Below, one piece after another: positions 55,091-63,961 of a stretch of DNA of 64,000 nt (position 1 is the stretch's first letter; each line of letters starts with the position of its first letter). The stretch is from the NCBI GenBank assembly GCA_025782575.1, contig JALGYY010000047.1, forward strand, positions 124,368 through 188,367. Reading direction: 5' to 3'. The notes below the pieces were generated by a model. That model saw only the letters and a list, made by a program, of their open reading frames with translations, ran no database searches and was not told where the DNA came from. Position numbers and translations under genes: made by a program. The stretch comes from a bacterium (GTDB lineage Bacteria > Orphanbacterota > Orphanbacteria > Orphanbacterales > Orphanbacteraceae).

Positions 55091-56008
55091 ATGCGATTGC
55101 TGCTAATTTTGCTGTGCGCGGTGGCGGCCGTAACAGTCCCCGTCGATCTGTTTGCCGGCGCCTGGACCCAGGACGAGGGGGGGTACTATGTCAAGCTGAC
55201 GGCGAACTCTCTCTCCACCACGCGGGAACGGGATACGGATGGAAACGAAGCGGATCTCTTCAGTGAGCAGGAGGAACTACGTGACGGAAAGTTCGTCGAT
55301 GTGAACTTTTCGGTCTACGCGGAGTACGGCCTTTTTCGCCACCTTACGTTGATCGGCTCTATCCCCTTCAAGTATCTGCGTTCCGAGCGTACAGAATTCG
55401 AAATCATAAACAATGAAGTGAGCTCCAACGGGACGCTGCTGGAGGAATCGACAGTAGGTGTCGGTGATCTCAAAGCGGGACTCCGATACGACCTTCGGAC
55501 GCTTCCCCTGTTTTCTCTTCTCGGCGAACGAACTCCTCTCGCCCTGGAGGGTGGGGTGAAGATTCCTTTCGGTTACGAAGAGGCTCCGCCGGACGGCGGG
55601 CCGCCACTCGGGAACGGTGATGTGGACAGCGACATCAGTATCCTTCTCGGCCGGAGTCTCTGGCCGCTTCCGCTCTACTTTACGGGGAACTATGGGTTCC
55701 GTAATCGGGGGGGCGATTTTCACGACGAGGTCTTTTTCGGCGGGGAAGTGGGATACTCGAAAGGGAAGTGGCTGCTGAAGGTGAGTGTTGATGGTGTGGA
55801 GAATCGTATTGATGATGCGGAACTCAAGCGGGATGAAGATAGCTTCGAAACGGTCGTGGGGGACCAGGATTTTCTCCATCTTACCCCCGGCTTCGCCTAT
55901 GAGGTCGGCCCCGACACCTATTTTACCGCCGATCTGATCGAGGTCATCAGCGGAAAGCAGACTCTTGAAGGCCGCACATTTTCGATCGGAGTAGCCTACA
56001 CGCGGTAG
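55091..56008 (+). CDS. Outer-membrane beta-barrel, paralogue of the 53356 gene
   Basis: The protein (305 residues) has a signal peptide (LLLILLCAVAAVTVPVDLFAG) and β-strands GGYYVKLTANSLSTTRERD, VYAEYGLFRHLTLIGSIPFKYLRSERTE, VGDLKAGLRYDL and LTPGFAYEVGPDTYFTADLIEV. It aligns well with the gene at 53356, so a local duplication gave the pair. The two surround the DUF3179 gene and together may form an outer-membrane module. ATG 55091 has GGAGAG just upstream; GTG 55073 is an alternative. Confidence 0.75.
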   Translation: MRLLLILLCAVAAVTVPVDLFAGAWTQDEGGYYVKLTANSLSTTRERDTDGNEADLFSEQEELRDGKFVDVNFSVYAEYGLFRHLTLIGSIPFKYLRSERTEFEIINNEVSSNGTLLEESTVGVGDLKAGLRYDLRTLPLFSLLGERTPLALEGGVKIPFGYEEAPPDGGPPLGNGDVDSDISILLGRSLWPLPLYFTGNYGFRNRGGDFHDEVFFGGEVGYSKGKWLLKVSVDGVENRIDDAELKRDEDSFETVVGDQDFLHLTPGFAYEVGPDTYFTADLIEVISGKQTLEGRTFSIGVAYTR

Positions 56009-56024
56009 AGGGGCACGCGCCTCA

Positions 56025-56126
56025 AATTATGGGGACACCTAATTATGGGGACACAATACTTAACTCTTCCTGCACCGAGATGGGGAGTTAAGTATTGTGT
56101 CCCCATAATTAGGTGTCCCCATAATT
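56025..56126. repeat. Perfect 42-bp inverted repeat of REP/RAYT type
   Basis: Arm 56025-56066 is the exact reverse complement of arm 56085-56126, with an 18-base loop. Each arm has two AATTATGGGGACAC units followed by AATACTTAACTC. A third, degraded unit lies at about 56130-56144. Repeats with TATGGGGACAC words are known in many bacteria as REP-like sequences moved by RAYT transposases; no transposase is here, so this is a non-autonomous copy. It also lies between two convergent genes and can act as a terminator on both sides. Confidence 0.85.
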
Positions 56127-56161
56127 ACGGCGCCCATAATTAAGCTCAACCGGCCTCTAGA

Positions 56162-58060
56162 TCAGATGAGTCGTCTGCCGGTGAGCACTCGCTCGAATTC
56201 TTTTCCCCGTCGCTGGAGGGTGATCCGGAATCTCATCCCCGGTGTGGCGCTGCGACTGATGAGCTTTTTGAAATTTTCCGCGTTCATCTTCTCTCCCTCG
56301 TAGCCGACGATCCGATCCCCCTCGCGAATGCCCGCCTCTGATGCGGGAGACGGCGATATCGTCCGGTAGACGAGGAGCGTTCGAAACTCTGAATCTTCAG
56401 CGCGGAACCACGCTCCGATCGTATTGAACTCGAATTCCTCGTCGAAGGCCGGGCCCGGCTCCAGGATCAGCCGCTTCCCCCGGTAATCGAGAACGACGCG
56501 AAAACGCCGCAGAATTTCGTTGCCGATCACACCCGCAAGCTCGCTTGCGGCCAGGATGCCCGTTTCGTCGCGTGAGAATGCGGTGATCGGCTCGTGCACT
56601 TGAAAGCGTCCGAGCCGAAGGGCGCCGACCCGGCTGATCCTGGCTTTGATTTCGCCCCCCAGACCGTGCCCGCCCGGTGCTTCGATCGACGGTCTTTCGG
56701 CGCTCGGGAAGTTGTTCGCTTCGGCGAAACCACGGTTGATCGTGAGCGATCCGGAGTGGCCGGTGTCAATGGTGAAGATCCCCTCTGCCCGTCGAAATCC
56801 GGGACTGTCATGTTCACCCTCTTCGAGTGATGCGTAGATTCGCGGGTGATTATCGTCGATCATGAGGGGAATCTCGTCGCCTGGTCCTTCATACAGAAAG
56901 CCGACCGGATTGAACAGTCGGAGCATTTCGGATTCGAAATCGATCTCCACGACGAAACGACTGAGGAAGTCGTACCCCAGAATGCCGTACCAGTCGAGGC
57001 CGGAAAGTTTGGAGGTCCAGCCGAGTGGCATGGCGGCGAATGTCATTTCTTCCAGACTCAAAGTTCCTACGCGGACGTTTCCGATCCGAGTGAGCGAATA
57101 GGTTGCCGTCCCCGGGCCGGCCCCCACCGCTTCCAGCTCCCCTTGAAGATCGAGCCCCAGTTCCTCGGCAAACTTCTGATCGATTACCGACATGCCTGCG
57201 CCGGTGTCGAGGATGAATGACCGGGGCGGAGAGCCGTTGATTTCGACATCGATCTGGATGAAGTTTTCTACGAATTGGAACGGAATCTCCACGGGGCTCG
57301 AAAGGTCCGGCATCGATCGGGTAGAAACGCGTTCATCGGGCCGCAGAAAGAGATGAGGGGAAACATCGCCATTGATCACGATCTCCTCGAGCAGCATGAT
57401 CGCGTCACCCTGAGGTCCCGCCGCCGTCTGCACTAACCTGTGAGGAACCTTGATCCCCTCAACAACGCGCCAGTCATCGAACATCAGAATTACGGTGATG
57501 CCAAGTTGCTGGTATTCGGCATATCTCGGGAGCCCGGACGCTCTATCGAGAAAGATCCGGGATTCACTTCCCCGTTCGGGTTTGATAAGCAGGACATTGA
57601 GGTCAACCTTACTCCGGTCCTCGTCGAGCGTAACCGTGCCCGGCAGACGGTCGGAAAAGAAGTGCGAGTAGGAATCAAGGAAGCTGTTGGCGATCTGATC
57701 GGCCAGGTCGGACCCCGCAAGATCCGATCGAAAGCCGTTCGGCCCGACGGTCCACCCCACCCCATTCCGATAGATCGTAAGTGACCGGTAAATCCCGAGG
57801 TCGATTTCTTCCCGCCTGTCGCCGGCCGCTGTCGCCCAGGTGTCGAGATGACCCTTGAGCCCACCGATCGTCACAGCGTGACGTGTATAGACTGATTGAA
57901 CCGAGGCGAGTCTCTTAGCGCCTCCCAGCTCGCCGGCCCAGCGTTCGAGCAACCCGGCCGCATCGAGGGTATCGGTCGGCTGCGCCGTTGCCGTCTTCGA
58001 TAGGCCGGCGATCAAAATGCCAACAATAATCAGTACCGTGCGTGACAGTTTCACAGTCAT
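56162..58060 (-). CDS. Retropepsin-like aspartyl protease with PDZ domain
   Basis: The protein (632 residues) has a signal peptide (VLIIVGILIAGLSKTATA), a β-rich N-terminal part like an outer-membrane lipoprotein sorting domain, two aspartyl-protease motifs, D-T-G-A-G (Asp285 in FILDTGAGMSVID) and D-T-G-H-S-G (Asp432), and a C-terminal PDZ domain (SPSPASEAGIREGDRIVGYEG). Bacterial two-domain enzymes of this type resemble SpoIIGA/retropepsin-like proteases. It probably degrades envelope proteins. Its ATG overlaps the TGA of the upstream UDG gene by four bases. Confidence 0.8.
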   Translation of the reverse strand: MTVKLSRTVLIIVGILIAGLSKTATAQPTDTLDAAGLLERWAGELGGAKRLASVQSVYTRHAVTIGGLKGHLDTWATAAGDRREEIDLGIYRSLTIYRNGVGWTVGPNGFRSDLAGSDLADQIANSFLDSYSHFFSDRLPGTVTLDEDRSKVDLNVLLIKPERGSESRIFLDRASGLPRYAEYQQLGITVILMFDDWRVVEGIKVPHRLVQTAAGPQGDAIMLLEEIVINGDVSPHLFLRPDERVSTRSMPDLSSPVEIPFQFVENFIQIDVEINGSPPRSFILDTGAGMSVIDQKFAEELGLDLQGELEAVGAGPGTATYSLTRIGNVRVGTLSLEEMTFAAMPLGWTSKLSGLDWYGILGYDFLSRFVVEIDFESEMLRLFNPVGFLYEGPGDEIPLMIDDNHPRIYASLEEGEHDSPGFRRAEGIFTIDTGHSGSLTINRGFAEANNFPSAERPSIEAPGGHGLGGEIKARISRVGALRLGRFQVHEPITAFSRDETGILAASELAGVIGNEILRRFRVVLDYRGKRLILEPGPAFDEEFEFNTIGAWFRAEDSEFRTLLVYRTISPSPASEAGIREGDRIVGYEGEKMNAENFKKLISRSATPGMRFRITLQRRGKEFERVLTGRRLI

Positions 58061-58758
58061 TTACCCTTCTCTCCACCCATCCGTTTTGATACGGACTGAA
58101 ACAGAGTTCCCATCATCTCAGGGGTCAGTCTTCCCGTAAATGTGTTCTGCTGGGAGGGATGATAGCAGCCGACGAGAAGGGGTGAACCCGTCCGCTCCAC
58201 GATGAGACCATGTCCGAAACGGGGGCGAGGCCCGTCGGCGAGCCACCCCCTGGTCCGATAGATCTTGATGCATGCGTCGAATGCCAGCTTTCCGAGAGCG
58301 ACCACACCGCGAAGATCGGCCATCTGATCGAAGAGGCGTTCCAGATAGGGTGCGCAATTTCGGAACTCGGCTGCAGTCGGCTTGTTCCCCGGTGGCGCGC
58401 AGCGAACCGCTGCCGTAATCAGCGCGCTTCGGAGTTCGAGACCGTCACTTTTTGAGCGGCAAATTGTCTGGTTGGCATATCCCGCCTCATGAAGGTGCCG
58501 GTACAGAAAGTCCCCCGATCGGTCACCGGTGAACATGCGACCGGTTCGATTGGCGCCGTGAGCTCCTGGAGCAAGCCCTACGATCAGGAGGCGCGCATCG
58601 GGGTCGCCAAAGTCCGGAACCGGCCGGCCCCAATAGTCTTCCTCCCGATAAGCCGCCCGCTTGACACGGGCGATTTCCTGGCAATGATCACGCAGACGCG
58701 CACAACGCTCGCACCCGATGATCTCACGCTGTAGAATCATCCATTCCGATTGTGTCAT
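58057..58758 (-). CDS. Family 5 uracil-DNA glycosylase (UDGb)
   Basis: The protein (233 residues) removes uracil or hypoxanthine from DNA. It has Fe-S cysteines (CERC near residue 16, later Cys in AAVRCAPPGN and FRNCAPY), motif A GLAPGAHGANRTGRMFTGD (no polar catalytic residue in the first loop, as in family 5) and motif B GCYHPSQQNTFTGRL. I start at ATG 58758; upstream in the same frame there is no family similarity, and the region belongs to the divergent gene. No strong ribosome site is visible. It co-transcribes with the aspartyl protease. Confidence 0.85.
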   Translation of the reverse strand: MTQSEWMILQREIIGCERCARLRDHCQEIARVKRAAYREEDYWGRPVPDFGDPDARLLIVGLAPGAHGANRTGRMFTGDRSGDFLYRHLHEAGYANQTICRSKSDGLELRSALITAAVRCAPPGNKPTAAEFRNCAPYLERLFDQMADLRGVVALGKLAFDACIKIYRTRGWLADGPRPRFGHGLIVERTGSPLLVGCYHPSQQNTFTGRLTPEMMGTLFQSVSKRMGGEKGK

Positions 58759-58834
58759 CACGGTTTCAGAATAGAGACCGGTCACCCGCGGGGAAAGGAG
58801 AAAGCGCCCCGCCCGGGGAGCGGGCCAGAGCACC

Positions 58835-60202
58835 ATGCCGTATAGCGAACCGACACTTCGATCCACGTTTGCACGCTGGTGGCCTCTCGCTGCCAGCTGG
58901 CTCATGATGGGGTTCGAACTTCCCGCGGTGAGCGCCGTCATGGCCCGTCTCGATAGTCCGAGTATTCATCTGGCTGCGTATGGCGGCGTCGTATTTCCGA
59001 TCGCCCTCTTGATCGAAGGGCCGATCATCATGCTTCTCGCGGCTTCGACCGCTCTTTGTCGCGATTGGGACTCTTACGCCATGCTTCGCCGGTTCATGGT
59101 GATCGCGGCCTCGATCCTTACGGTGATCCATCTGATTGTAGCGGCGACTCCGCTGTACGGCTGGTTCGTGGACGGCTTGCTCGGGGTGCCGGTCGAGATT
59201 CAGGCGCCTGCCAGGATCGGTCTCCTCATCCTGACCCCCTGGACGGCCGCAATCGCTTACAGACGGTTTCAGCAGGGAGTGCTCATCCGGTTCGGTCGCT
59301 CACAATCAGTGGGCATCGGAACAGCGGTCCGGCTCCTCACAAACGCGACTGTTCTCGCGGCCGGGTATATCTATGGGAAAGTGCCCGGCATAGTCGTCGG
59401 GCCGTCGGCGGTTGCAGCCGGTGTTATTGTAGAAGCGGTTGTTGTGGGGTTTCTGGTGCGGCCGGTGATCCGGGGCGAGCTTCGAAGCGCTCCACCTGCC
59501 AGGAATCCGTTAACATCGCGTCGCCTCCTCTCATTTTATCTCCCTCTCGCTGTTACCCCGCTTATCCTGCTCATAGGACAGCCGGTGGCGAGTGCGGCGC
59601 TCTCCCGTATGGAACTTCCCCTCCAGTCTCTTGCTGTCTGGCCGGTGCTGCTCGGCCTGGTCTTCACACTCCGGTGTCTCGGTTTCTCGTTCAATGAGGT
59701 CGTCGTGGTTCAGATGGAGCAACCGGGGGCCAGACGAGTTCTGCGTCGGTTCGCTCTGATTCTCGCGCTCGCTACGACAACGGTACTCGGTCTCGTAGCT
59801 GCCACGCCTATCGGCCGGTTCTGGTTCGAAACGGTATCGGCGCTCGATCCCGAGCTCGCCGGACTCGCCACTGCGGGAGTCTGGCTCGCCCTGATTCTTC
59901 CCGCCCAAAGTGTATTTTACAGTTACTATCAGGGCCAGCTCGTTCATGCTCACCGGACAAGAGCGGTGACGGAATCGGTCATTCTGTATCTGACGGTCCT
60001 TTCCACGCTTCTCTTGGTCGCGGTCCATTTCGGCCGGGGGCCGGGACTCTATCTGGTCCAGGTGGCCATACTGGTGGCCGGAATTCTGCAGCTCGTCTGG
60101 CTTCGCCGGTGCTGTAACGCTCTGGAGAGCCCGGCCGAAAACAGGGAAGAGGAATACGGGGCGACCGGGTCCCTGGGGCAGTTCGAAAGCGAAGAACCAT
60201 GA
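58835..60202 (+). CDS. MOP-superfamily (flippase/MATE-like) membrane protein
   Basis: The protein (455 residues) has about twelve helices in two halves, with features of MATE/flippase-type transporters and a resemblance in its first half to the ANKH-like group: ARWWPLAASWLMMGFELPAVSAVMARLD, AYGGVVFPIALLIEGPIIMLLAAST and SFYLPLAVTPLILLIGQPV. The likely job is to move a lipid-linked sugar or a metabolite across the membrane. The next gene, a GT39-type enzyme, starts inside its stop (four-base overlap), so both probably work on the same envelope glycan. Confidence 0.65.
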   Translation: MPYSEPTLRSTFARWWPLAASWLMMGFELPAVSAVMARLDSPSIHLAAYGGVVFPIALLIEGPIIMLLAASTALCRDWDSYAMLRRFMVIAASILTVIHLIVAATPLYGWFVDGLLGVPVEIQAPARIGLLILTPWTAAIAYRRFQQGVLIRFGRSQSVGIGTAVRLLTNATVLAAGYIYGKVPGIVVGPSAVAAGVIVEAVVVGFLVRPVIRGELRSAPPARNPLTSRRLLSFYLPLAVTPLILLIGQPVASAALSRMELPLQSLAVWPVLLGLVFTLRCLGFSFNEVVVVQMEQPGARRVLRRFALILALATTTVLGLVAATPIGRFWFETVSALDPELAGLATAGVWLALILPAQSVFYSYYQGQLVHAHRTRAVTESVILYLTVLSTLLLVAVHFGRGPGLYLVQVAILVAGILQLVWLRRCCNALESPAENREEEYGATGSLGQFESEEP

Positions 60203-61659
60203 GTCGTTACTTTCCTGTCATTTTAATGGTCGTCGGACTGCTGCTTCGGGTCGCCGGGCTGACTGACCGGAGTCTCTGGCTCGACGAGTACACGAGCCTC
60301 GAAGTCGCCACCAAGTCGATCCATGACATACTGTTCGGTATCGGTTTCGACAGTCACACTCCCCCCTTCTACTATCTCCTGCTCCATGGTTGGCTTCTGG
60401 TCGCGCCGTTTTCCGAGGCGGGCCTCCGGCTTTTCTCGCTGCTGATCGATCTGGTCAACATCGCCCTCGTCCTGCATGTATTCGGAAAACAGTTCGGTCG
60501 CCTGATCGGTCTCTGGTCGGGGGCGGTCTATGTCTTGTCCGCCTACTCCGTTTACTACGCGCAGGAGGGGAGAATGTACACACTCGCTTCCTGTCTCGTT
60601 CTTGCCACCTATCTTCTGGCGCTTCGATTCAGGGAGGGAGAGCTCCGCCCCATAGGATTCGTGCTCCTCTTTCTGACGGCCGTCGCCGGGATGTACACAC
60701 ACTATTATTATGCTCTGGCGCTCTTCGGCATGACGGTCGGTCTCATTATCTCTCTTCGGAAAGAGCCGAGGCGACTGGCCAGCTGGATCGGCACGATGGT
60801 CCTGGTTGGAATCGCGTTCCTGCCGTGGCTCGGAGTGATCAGGGGGCTCATCGAAGGGGAAGGCCAGGCATTCCGACAGTTCGTCTTCCCCGTGATTCCG
60901 TATACGCTTTTTCGCTTCGCTGCCGGTTACGCCAATCTGGCGATGTACTATGGTGCCAAGGAGGATTACATCGCGACCACCCTTGCCCACCTGCCTGTAA
61001 TCGCTGCCTATCTCGGAGCCTTTGTTGTCGTGCTCTTCCCGGCCTGGATCGCGGTCAAACGGAAGGGAAAGCACGGGGCTCTTTTTCTCTCATCGCTTGT
61101 TGTCCCGCCTGTGGCTGCCCTTCTTCTCAGCCTGGTCTCCCCCATGCTCAGTGAGCGCTACCTGATTGTGATCTTTCCGTTCTTCGCCTGTCTGGTCGCC
61201 TGGGCACTATCGGGAAACGCTGCGGGAAGATTGACACCCTATTTCCGTGTCACCATTCTAAGCCTGATGATAGCCGCGCTCTTCCGGCACTATACGAGCC
61301 CCGATTTCAAGAACACCGATTGGCGAGGCGCTGCGAAGACGATCGAGTCGTTCGACAGCAAATCACGAATCGTGTTCGTATCCCCCGATCATGTAACAGG
61401 AGTGTTCGGATATTATCTGAGTGATGAATTCGAACTGGTTGCTGTCCCGGTCGACAAAAAAGGCTGGAAGCCGAGACTGAAGTTCATGAGCATGGAAGAG
61501 CGTCAAAACGGTGTATGGCTTGTGGAGCGAGGAACTTCTCCCCCTCTCGGGGAGCAGTTCAAGAACCTCGGCTGGGAGGCGCGCCGGGAATTCCACATTC
61601 CATACGAAAACGGCATTCGCCTCAGCTTTTTCAAACCGGTGAAGACCTCTCCCTGGTAA
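60199..61659 (+). CDS. GT39/PMT-type integral membrane glycosyltransferase
   Basis: The protein (486 residues) has about eleven helices and the first-loop acidic pair typical of the family (SLWLDEYTSLEVATKS), then HTPPFYYLLLHGWL, YAQEGRMYTLASCL, and a soluble end (KTIESFDSKSRIVFVSPDHVTGVFGYYL). Enzymes of this kind use polyprenyl-phosphate sugars to decorate proteins or lipid A at the outer face. It overlaps the flippase-like gene, and a strong hairpin follows its stop. Confidence 0.8.
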   Translation: MSRYFPVILMVVGLLLRVAGLTDRSLWLDEYTSLEVATKSIHDILFGIGFDSHTPPFYYLLLHGWLLVAPFSEAGLRLFSLLIDLVNIALVLHVFGKQFGRLIGLWSGAVYVLSAYSVYYAQEGRMYTLASCLVLATYLLALRFREGELRPIGFVLLFLTAVAGMYTHYYYALALFGMTVGLIISLRKEPRRLASWIGTMVLVGIAFLPWLGVIRGLIEGEGQAFRQFVFPVIPYTLFRFAAGYANLAMYYGAKEDYIATTLAHLPVIAAYLGAFVVVLFPAWIAVKRKGKHGALFLSSLVVPPVAALLLSLVSPMLSERYLIVIFPFFACLVAWALSGNAAGRLTPYFRVTILSLMIAALFRHYTSPDFKNTDWRGAAKTIESFDSKSRIVFVSPDHVTGVFGYYLSDEFELVAVPVDKKGWKPRLKFMSMEERQNGVWLVERGTSPPLGEQFKNLGWEARREFHIPYENGIRLSFFKPVKTSPW

Positions 61660-61685
61660 TAGACCACGGGGCGGGAAATGACGAA

Positions 61686-61711
61686 GGGCCCGGGAAGCGA
61701 TTCCCGGGCCC
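61686..61711. terminator. Strong hairpin between convergent genes
   Basis: GGGCCCGGGAA (61686-61696) and TTCCCGGGCCC (61701-61711) form a perfect 11-bp stem with a GCGA loop. No long T run follows on either side, so termination would rely on the stem, but its place between the stops of two convergent genes fits a bidirectional terminator. Confidence 0.6.
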
Positions 61712-61749
61712 CTGATTCATCAGCGTGATTGACGAATCGAAAAACTGCT

Positions 61750-62802
61750 TTATACCAGGGCGGCCTGGTAGGGTTGGTCGACCTGAAGATCGTTTCGCGT
61801 TGAACCGGACGACGGCTTGGTTGCCGGTGCGGTTGCGGTTGCGACCTCCTCATGCCCTTCGGTCTCCCGAACGGCGATTCCTTCGTGTGGCGCCGGCTCG
61901 CTTGCTCCGCTTTCAGTCGGTTGGTCGATGGCCGGCGAGTTGTCCGCCTGCGCCGATGTATACGCGAACGACTGGAAGCTCGTTTCAGTCACTCGCTGGT
62001 GGAACTGCTCTACCACGATCGACCGAAGATTTTCGGCGTGCTCCATCTTCCCACGATGATGATCGAGCTGCTTCCCGAGGTGCCGCATGAAGCGGTCCGA
62101 CGCTTTCTCTATCTTCTTGGCGATCTTCTTCGGATCGCCGTCGGCCTTTTCGATTTCCCGGATGAATTTTTCGATCAGCTTGTCGATCCGGCGGGCGAGC
62201 CGCCCTCCTCCTCGACGATCGCCGTGTTCAGGCCGGATGCCGTCACTCTCTCGAGCAGTCTCTGTCAGCATGGTGCGGGCCTGGCTGCTGATATCGATCT
62301 GCACGCTCTGTGTAATCGAGAATGTCGCCTCGGTACTGGCCAGACTGTCGAGAGTCCCGATCTCGGCCGCGTGGGCGAGTGCATCTTCGGTCTCACCGGC
62401 GACGAAGTCAGCCATCATGTCTTCGATTGATTCGATTGCCTGGCGGACTTCAGCCCGCTCCTGCTCGTTCAGATCACCTTCGATCGTCATTTGGACCCGG
62501 GTCTCCGAGCTGAGCGACGATTCCTGTCTATAAGCGTCGATCGCGATTGAGCTGCCATCAGACGATTCTCTCCGCGCACGGAGAGATGTGGTTTCACTGG
62601 ACATCTCGCGAATCGCATCGAACGACAGGGTGATCCGGTCCCCTTCCTTCGTCAGGATCGTGATATCGGACGAAGCTTTGGTGCTGGACTGGATCTTCCT
62701 GTGCTCAAAGAGAGTCTGAGTCCCCGAACTCTTCAACCCGGAGTCTTTCTGTAGAAAACTAGTCAGGGAAGAGTCGGGCAGAACGCGGGATATGAGATCC
62801 AT
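61750..62802 (-). CDS. Protein of unknown function, Ser/Thr/Glu-rich and coiled
   Basis: The protein (350 residues) has no signal or membrane segment. Its first half (SSDITILTKEGDRITLSFDA, then SLSSETRVQMTIEGDLNEQERAEVRQAIESIEDMMADFVAG) appears α/β, and the second half has basic coiled parts (KLIEKFIREIEKADGDPKKIAKKIEKASDRFMRHLG) before a Pro/Thr-rich C-terminus. I recognise no family. AAGGAG lies five bases before ATG 62802. The coils and low-complexity end suggest a structural or scaffolding role (inference). Confidence 0.6.
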   Translation of the reverse strand: MDLISRVLPDSSLTSFLQKDSGLKSSGTQTLFEHRKIQSSTKASSDITILTKEGDRITLSFDAIREMSSETTSLRARRESSDGSSIAIDAYRQESSLSSETRVQMTIEGDLNEQERAEVRQAIESIEDMMADFVAGETEDALAHAAEIGTLDSLASTEATFSITQSVQIDISSQARTMLTETARESDGIRPEHGDRRGGGRLARRIDKLIEKFIREIEKADGDPKKIAKKIEKASDRFMRHLGKQLDHHRGKMEHAENLRSIVVEQFHQRVTETSFQSFAYTSAQADNSPAIDQPTESGASEPAPHEGIAVRETEGHEEVATATAPATKPSSGSTRNDLQVDQPYQAALV

Positions 62803-62956
62803 TATCTCTCCTTCCGGAGCGCATGAGTGGAATAACGGTCTTGATAGAGGAATCGCAACAAACCTCGCTCACTTAAGCCCGCAAGGAAGCATTGGATCAT
62901 GATGGTGAAAATGGATGGGCGGGGCCGTCAGGAGGCCAAACTGTCCCGCCGAACGG

Positions 62957-63673
62957 TCAGGGGGAGATTAGCCGGGTCTTTCCCGCGGGAACGGCGTATA
63001 CCGTCAGAATGATGAGACCCGATTCGGAATCGACGCCGTCGGAGAAACGGAGCCAGGTGTCATAAGGGCCGGAATAGTCGCTCAGATTGGAGTATACGCG
63101 GATGCTCGTACTCTCCATCAGCCGGTAGTAGCCTACGTAGGTGAGGGGTGACTGAGGGGAGAGGGGGCAGTAGCACTTCTCCTCCCAGCGGTTTTCCGGC
63201 GGAGAGAGCCCCATGTTGATTCCATAGAGAAGCTCCCGGGAGGTGGAGTTTCCGATCAGCAGGCCGAAGTACTTCTCACCGCCGATGACATTGGTGATCT
63301 CGAGGCGCTGATTTCCGCCCTGTACGGCGATCGACCCCCGGAGCGTGGTCCCGAGCTTCTGGCCCGCCGTCGTCTTGACGGGGACCATCGACCAGGTGAC
63401 CGACACGCCGGGGATGGAGGAGACATCCACATGGGCGGAGTCGACACGGGAGACGGTGCCGACCAATCGATCGCCCACGCGGATCTCGATCGGGGAGAAA
63501 AGGTGGTTCACTATGAACAGGGAGACAGTCGGCCCCGCGTTCGGGGATTCCATGATTTCGTCGGTACCGACCGGGTTGCCGCTCCCACAGCCGGCAAATA
63601 AGACCAGAACACCTAAAATGGCATAAAATATTGCCAATAAATAGATTATACGAGTGGTCCTCGACTTGTTCAC
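62957..63673 (-). CDS. Hypothetical lipoprotein
   Basis: The protein (238 residues) has a membrane signal with a lipobox (LVLFAGC) and then a β-rich domain of about 200 residues (GPTVSLFIVNHLFSPIEIRVGDRLVGTV, IAVQGGNQRLEITNVIGGEKYFGLLIGN). I recognise no family. Three residues, C-Y-C, near ENRWEEKCYCPL might bind metal, but this is speculation. The start is GTG 63673 with only a weak ribosome site. A good promoter lies upstream. Confidence 0.65.
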   Translation of the reverse strand: MNKSRTTRIIYLLAIFYAILGVLVLFAGCGSGNPVGTDEIMESPNAGPTVSLFIVNHLFSPIEIRVGDRLVGTVSRVDSAHVDVSSIPGVSVTWSMVPVKTTAGQKLGTTLRGSIAVQGGNQRLEITNVIGGEKYFGLLIGNSTSRELLYGINMGLSPPENRWEEKCYCPLSPQSPLTYVGYYRLMESTSIRVYSNLSDYSGPYDTWLRFSDGVDSESGLIILTVYAVPAGKTRLISP

Positions 63674-63732
63674 AGGCGATCTCGGGAGAAAAGGTGGATA
63701 ACTACTCTGGGGGAGTGCGATATAACGCAGTT

Positions 63733-63761
63733 ATTATCTCATATTGAACAGGCCGAGTCAA
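63733..63761 (-). promoter_or_regulatory. Sigma-70-type promoter for the lipoprotein gene
   Basis: On the minus strand TTGACT (63756-63761) is followed after 17 bases by GATAAT (63733-63738). Transcription would start near 63726 and give a leader of about 53 bases before GTG 63673. Confidence 0.65.
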
Positions 63762-63893
63762 TGGGGAGTGGCATCTCGGAGACCCCGGTAGCCCACCTCG
63801 CCGGGAGCACTTCTTCAGTAGCAGGAAAACCAGGAGATTGCGGTAGTCGATCAGTTGGGCCGAGGAAGATTTCTTCTGTGAACTCTCAACGGA

Positions 63894-63909
63894 GGCTGTC
63901 CAAAAAGTC
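63894..63909. mobile_element. Possible insertion-sequence left end
   Basis: GGCTGTCCAAAAAGTC at 63894-63909 resembles the terminal repeat of several IS families, and a gene with a strong ribosome site begins 53 bases inside. The other end is outside the window, so the assignment is tentative. Confidence 0.3.
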
Positions 63910-63961
63910 TGATTCGCTGGCATATTTTCGTTATTCTGGGCAGAAGTGAAGGAGGGCCAGG

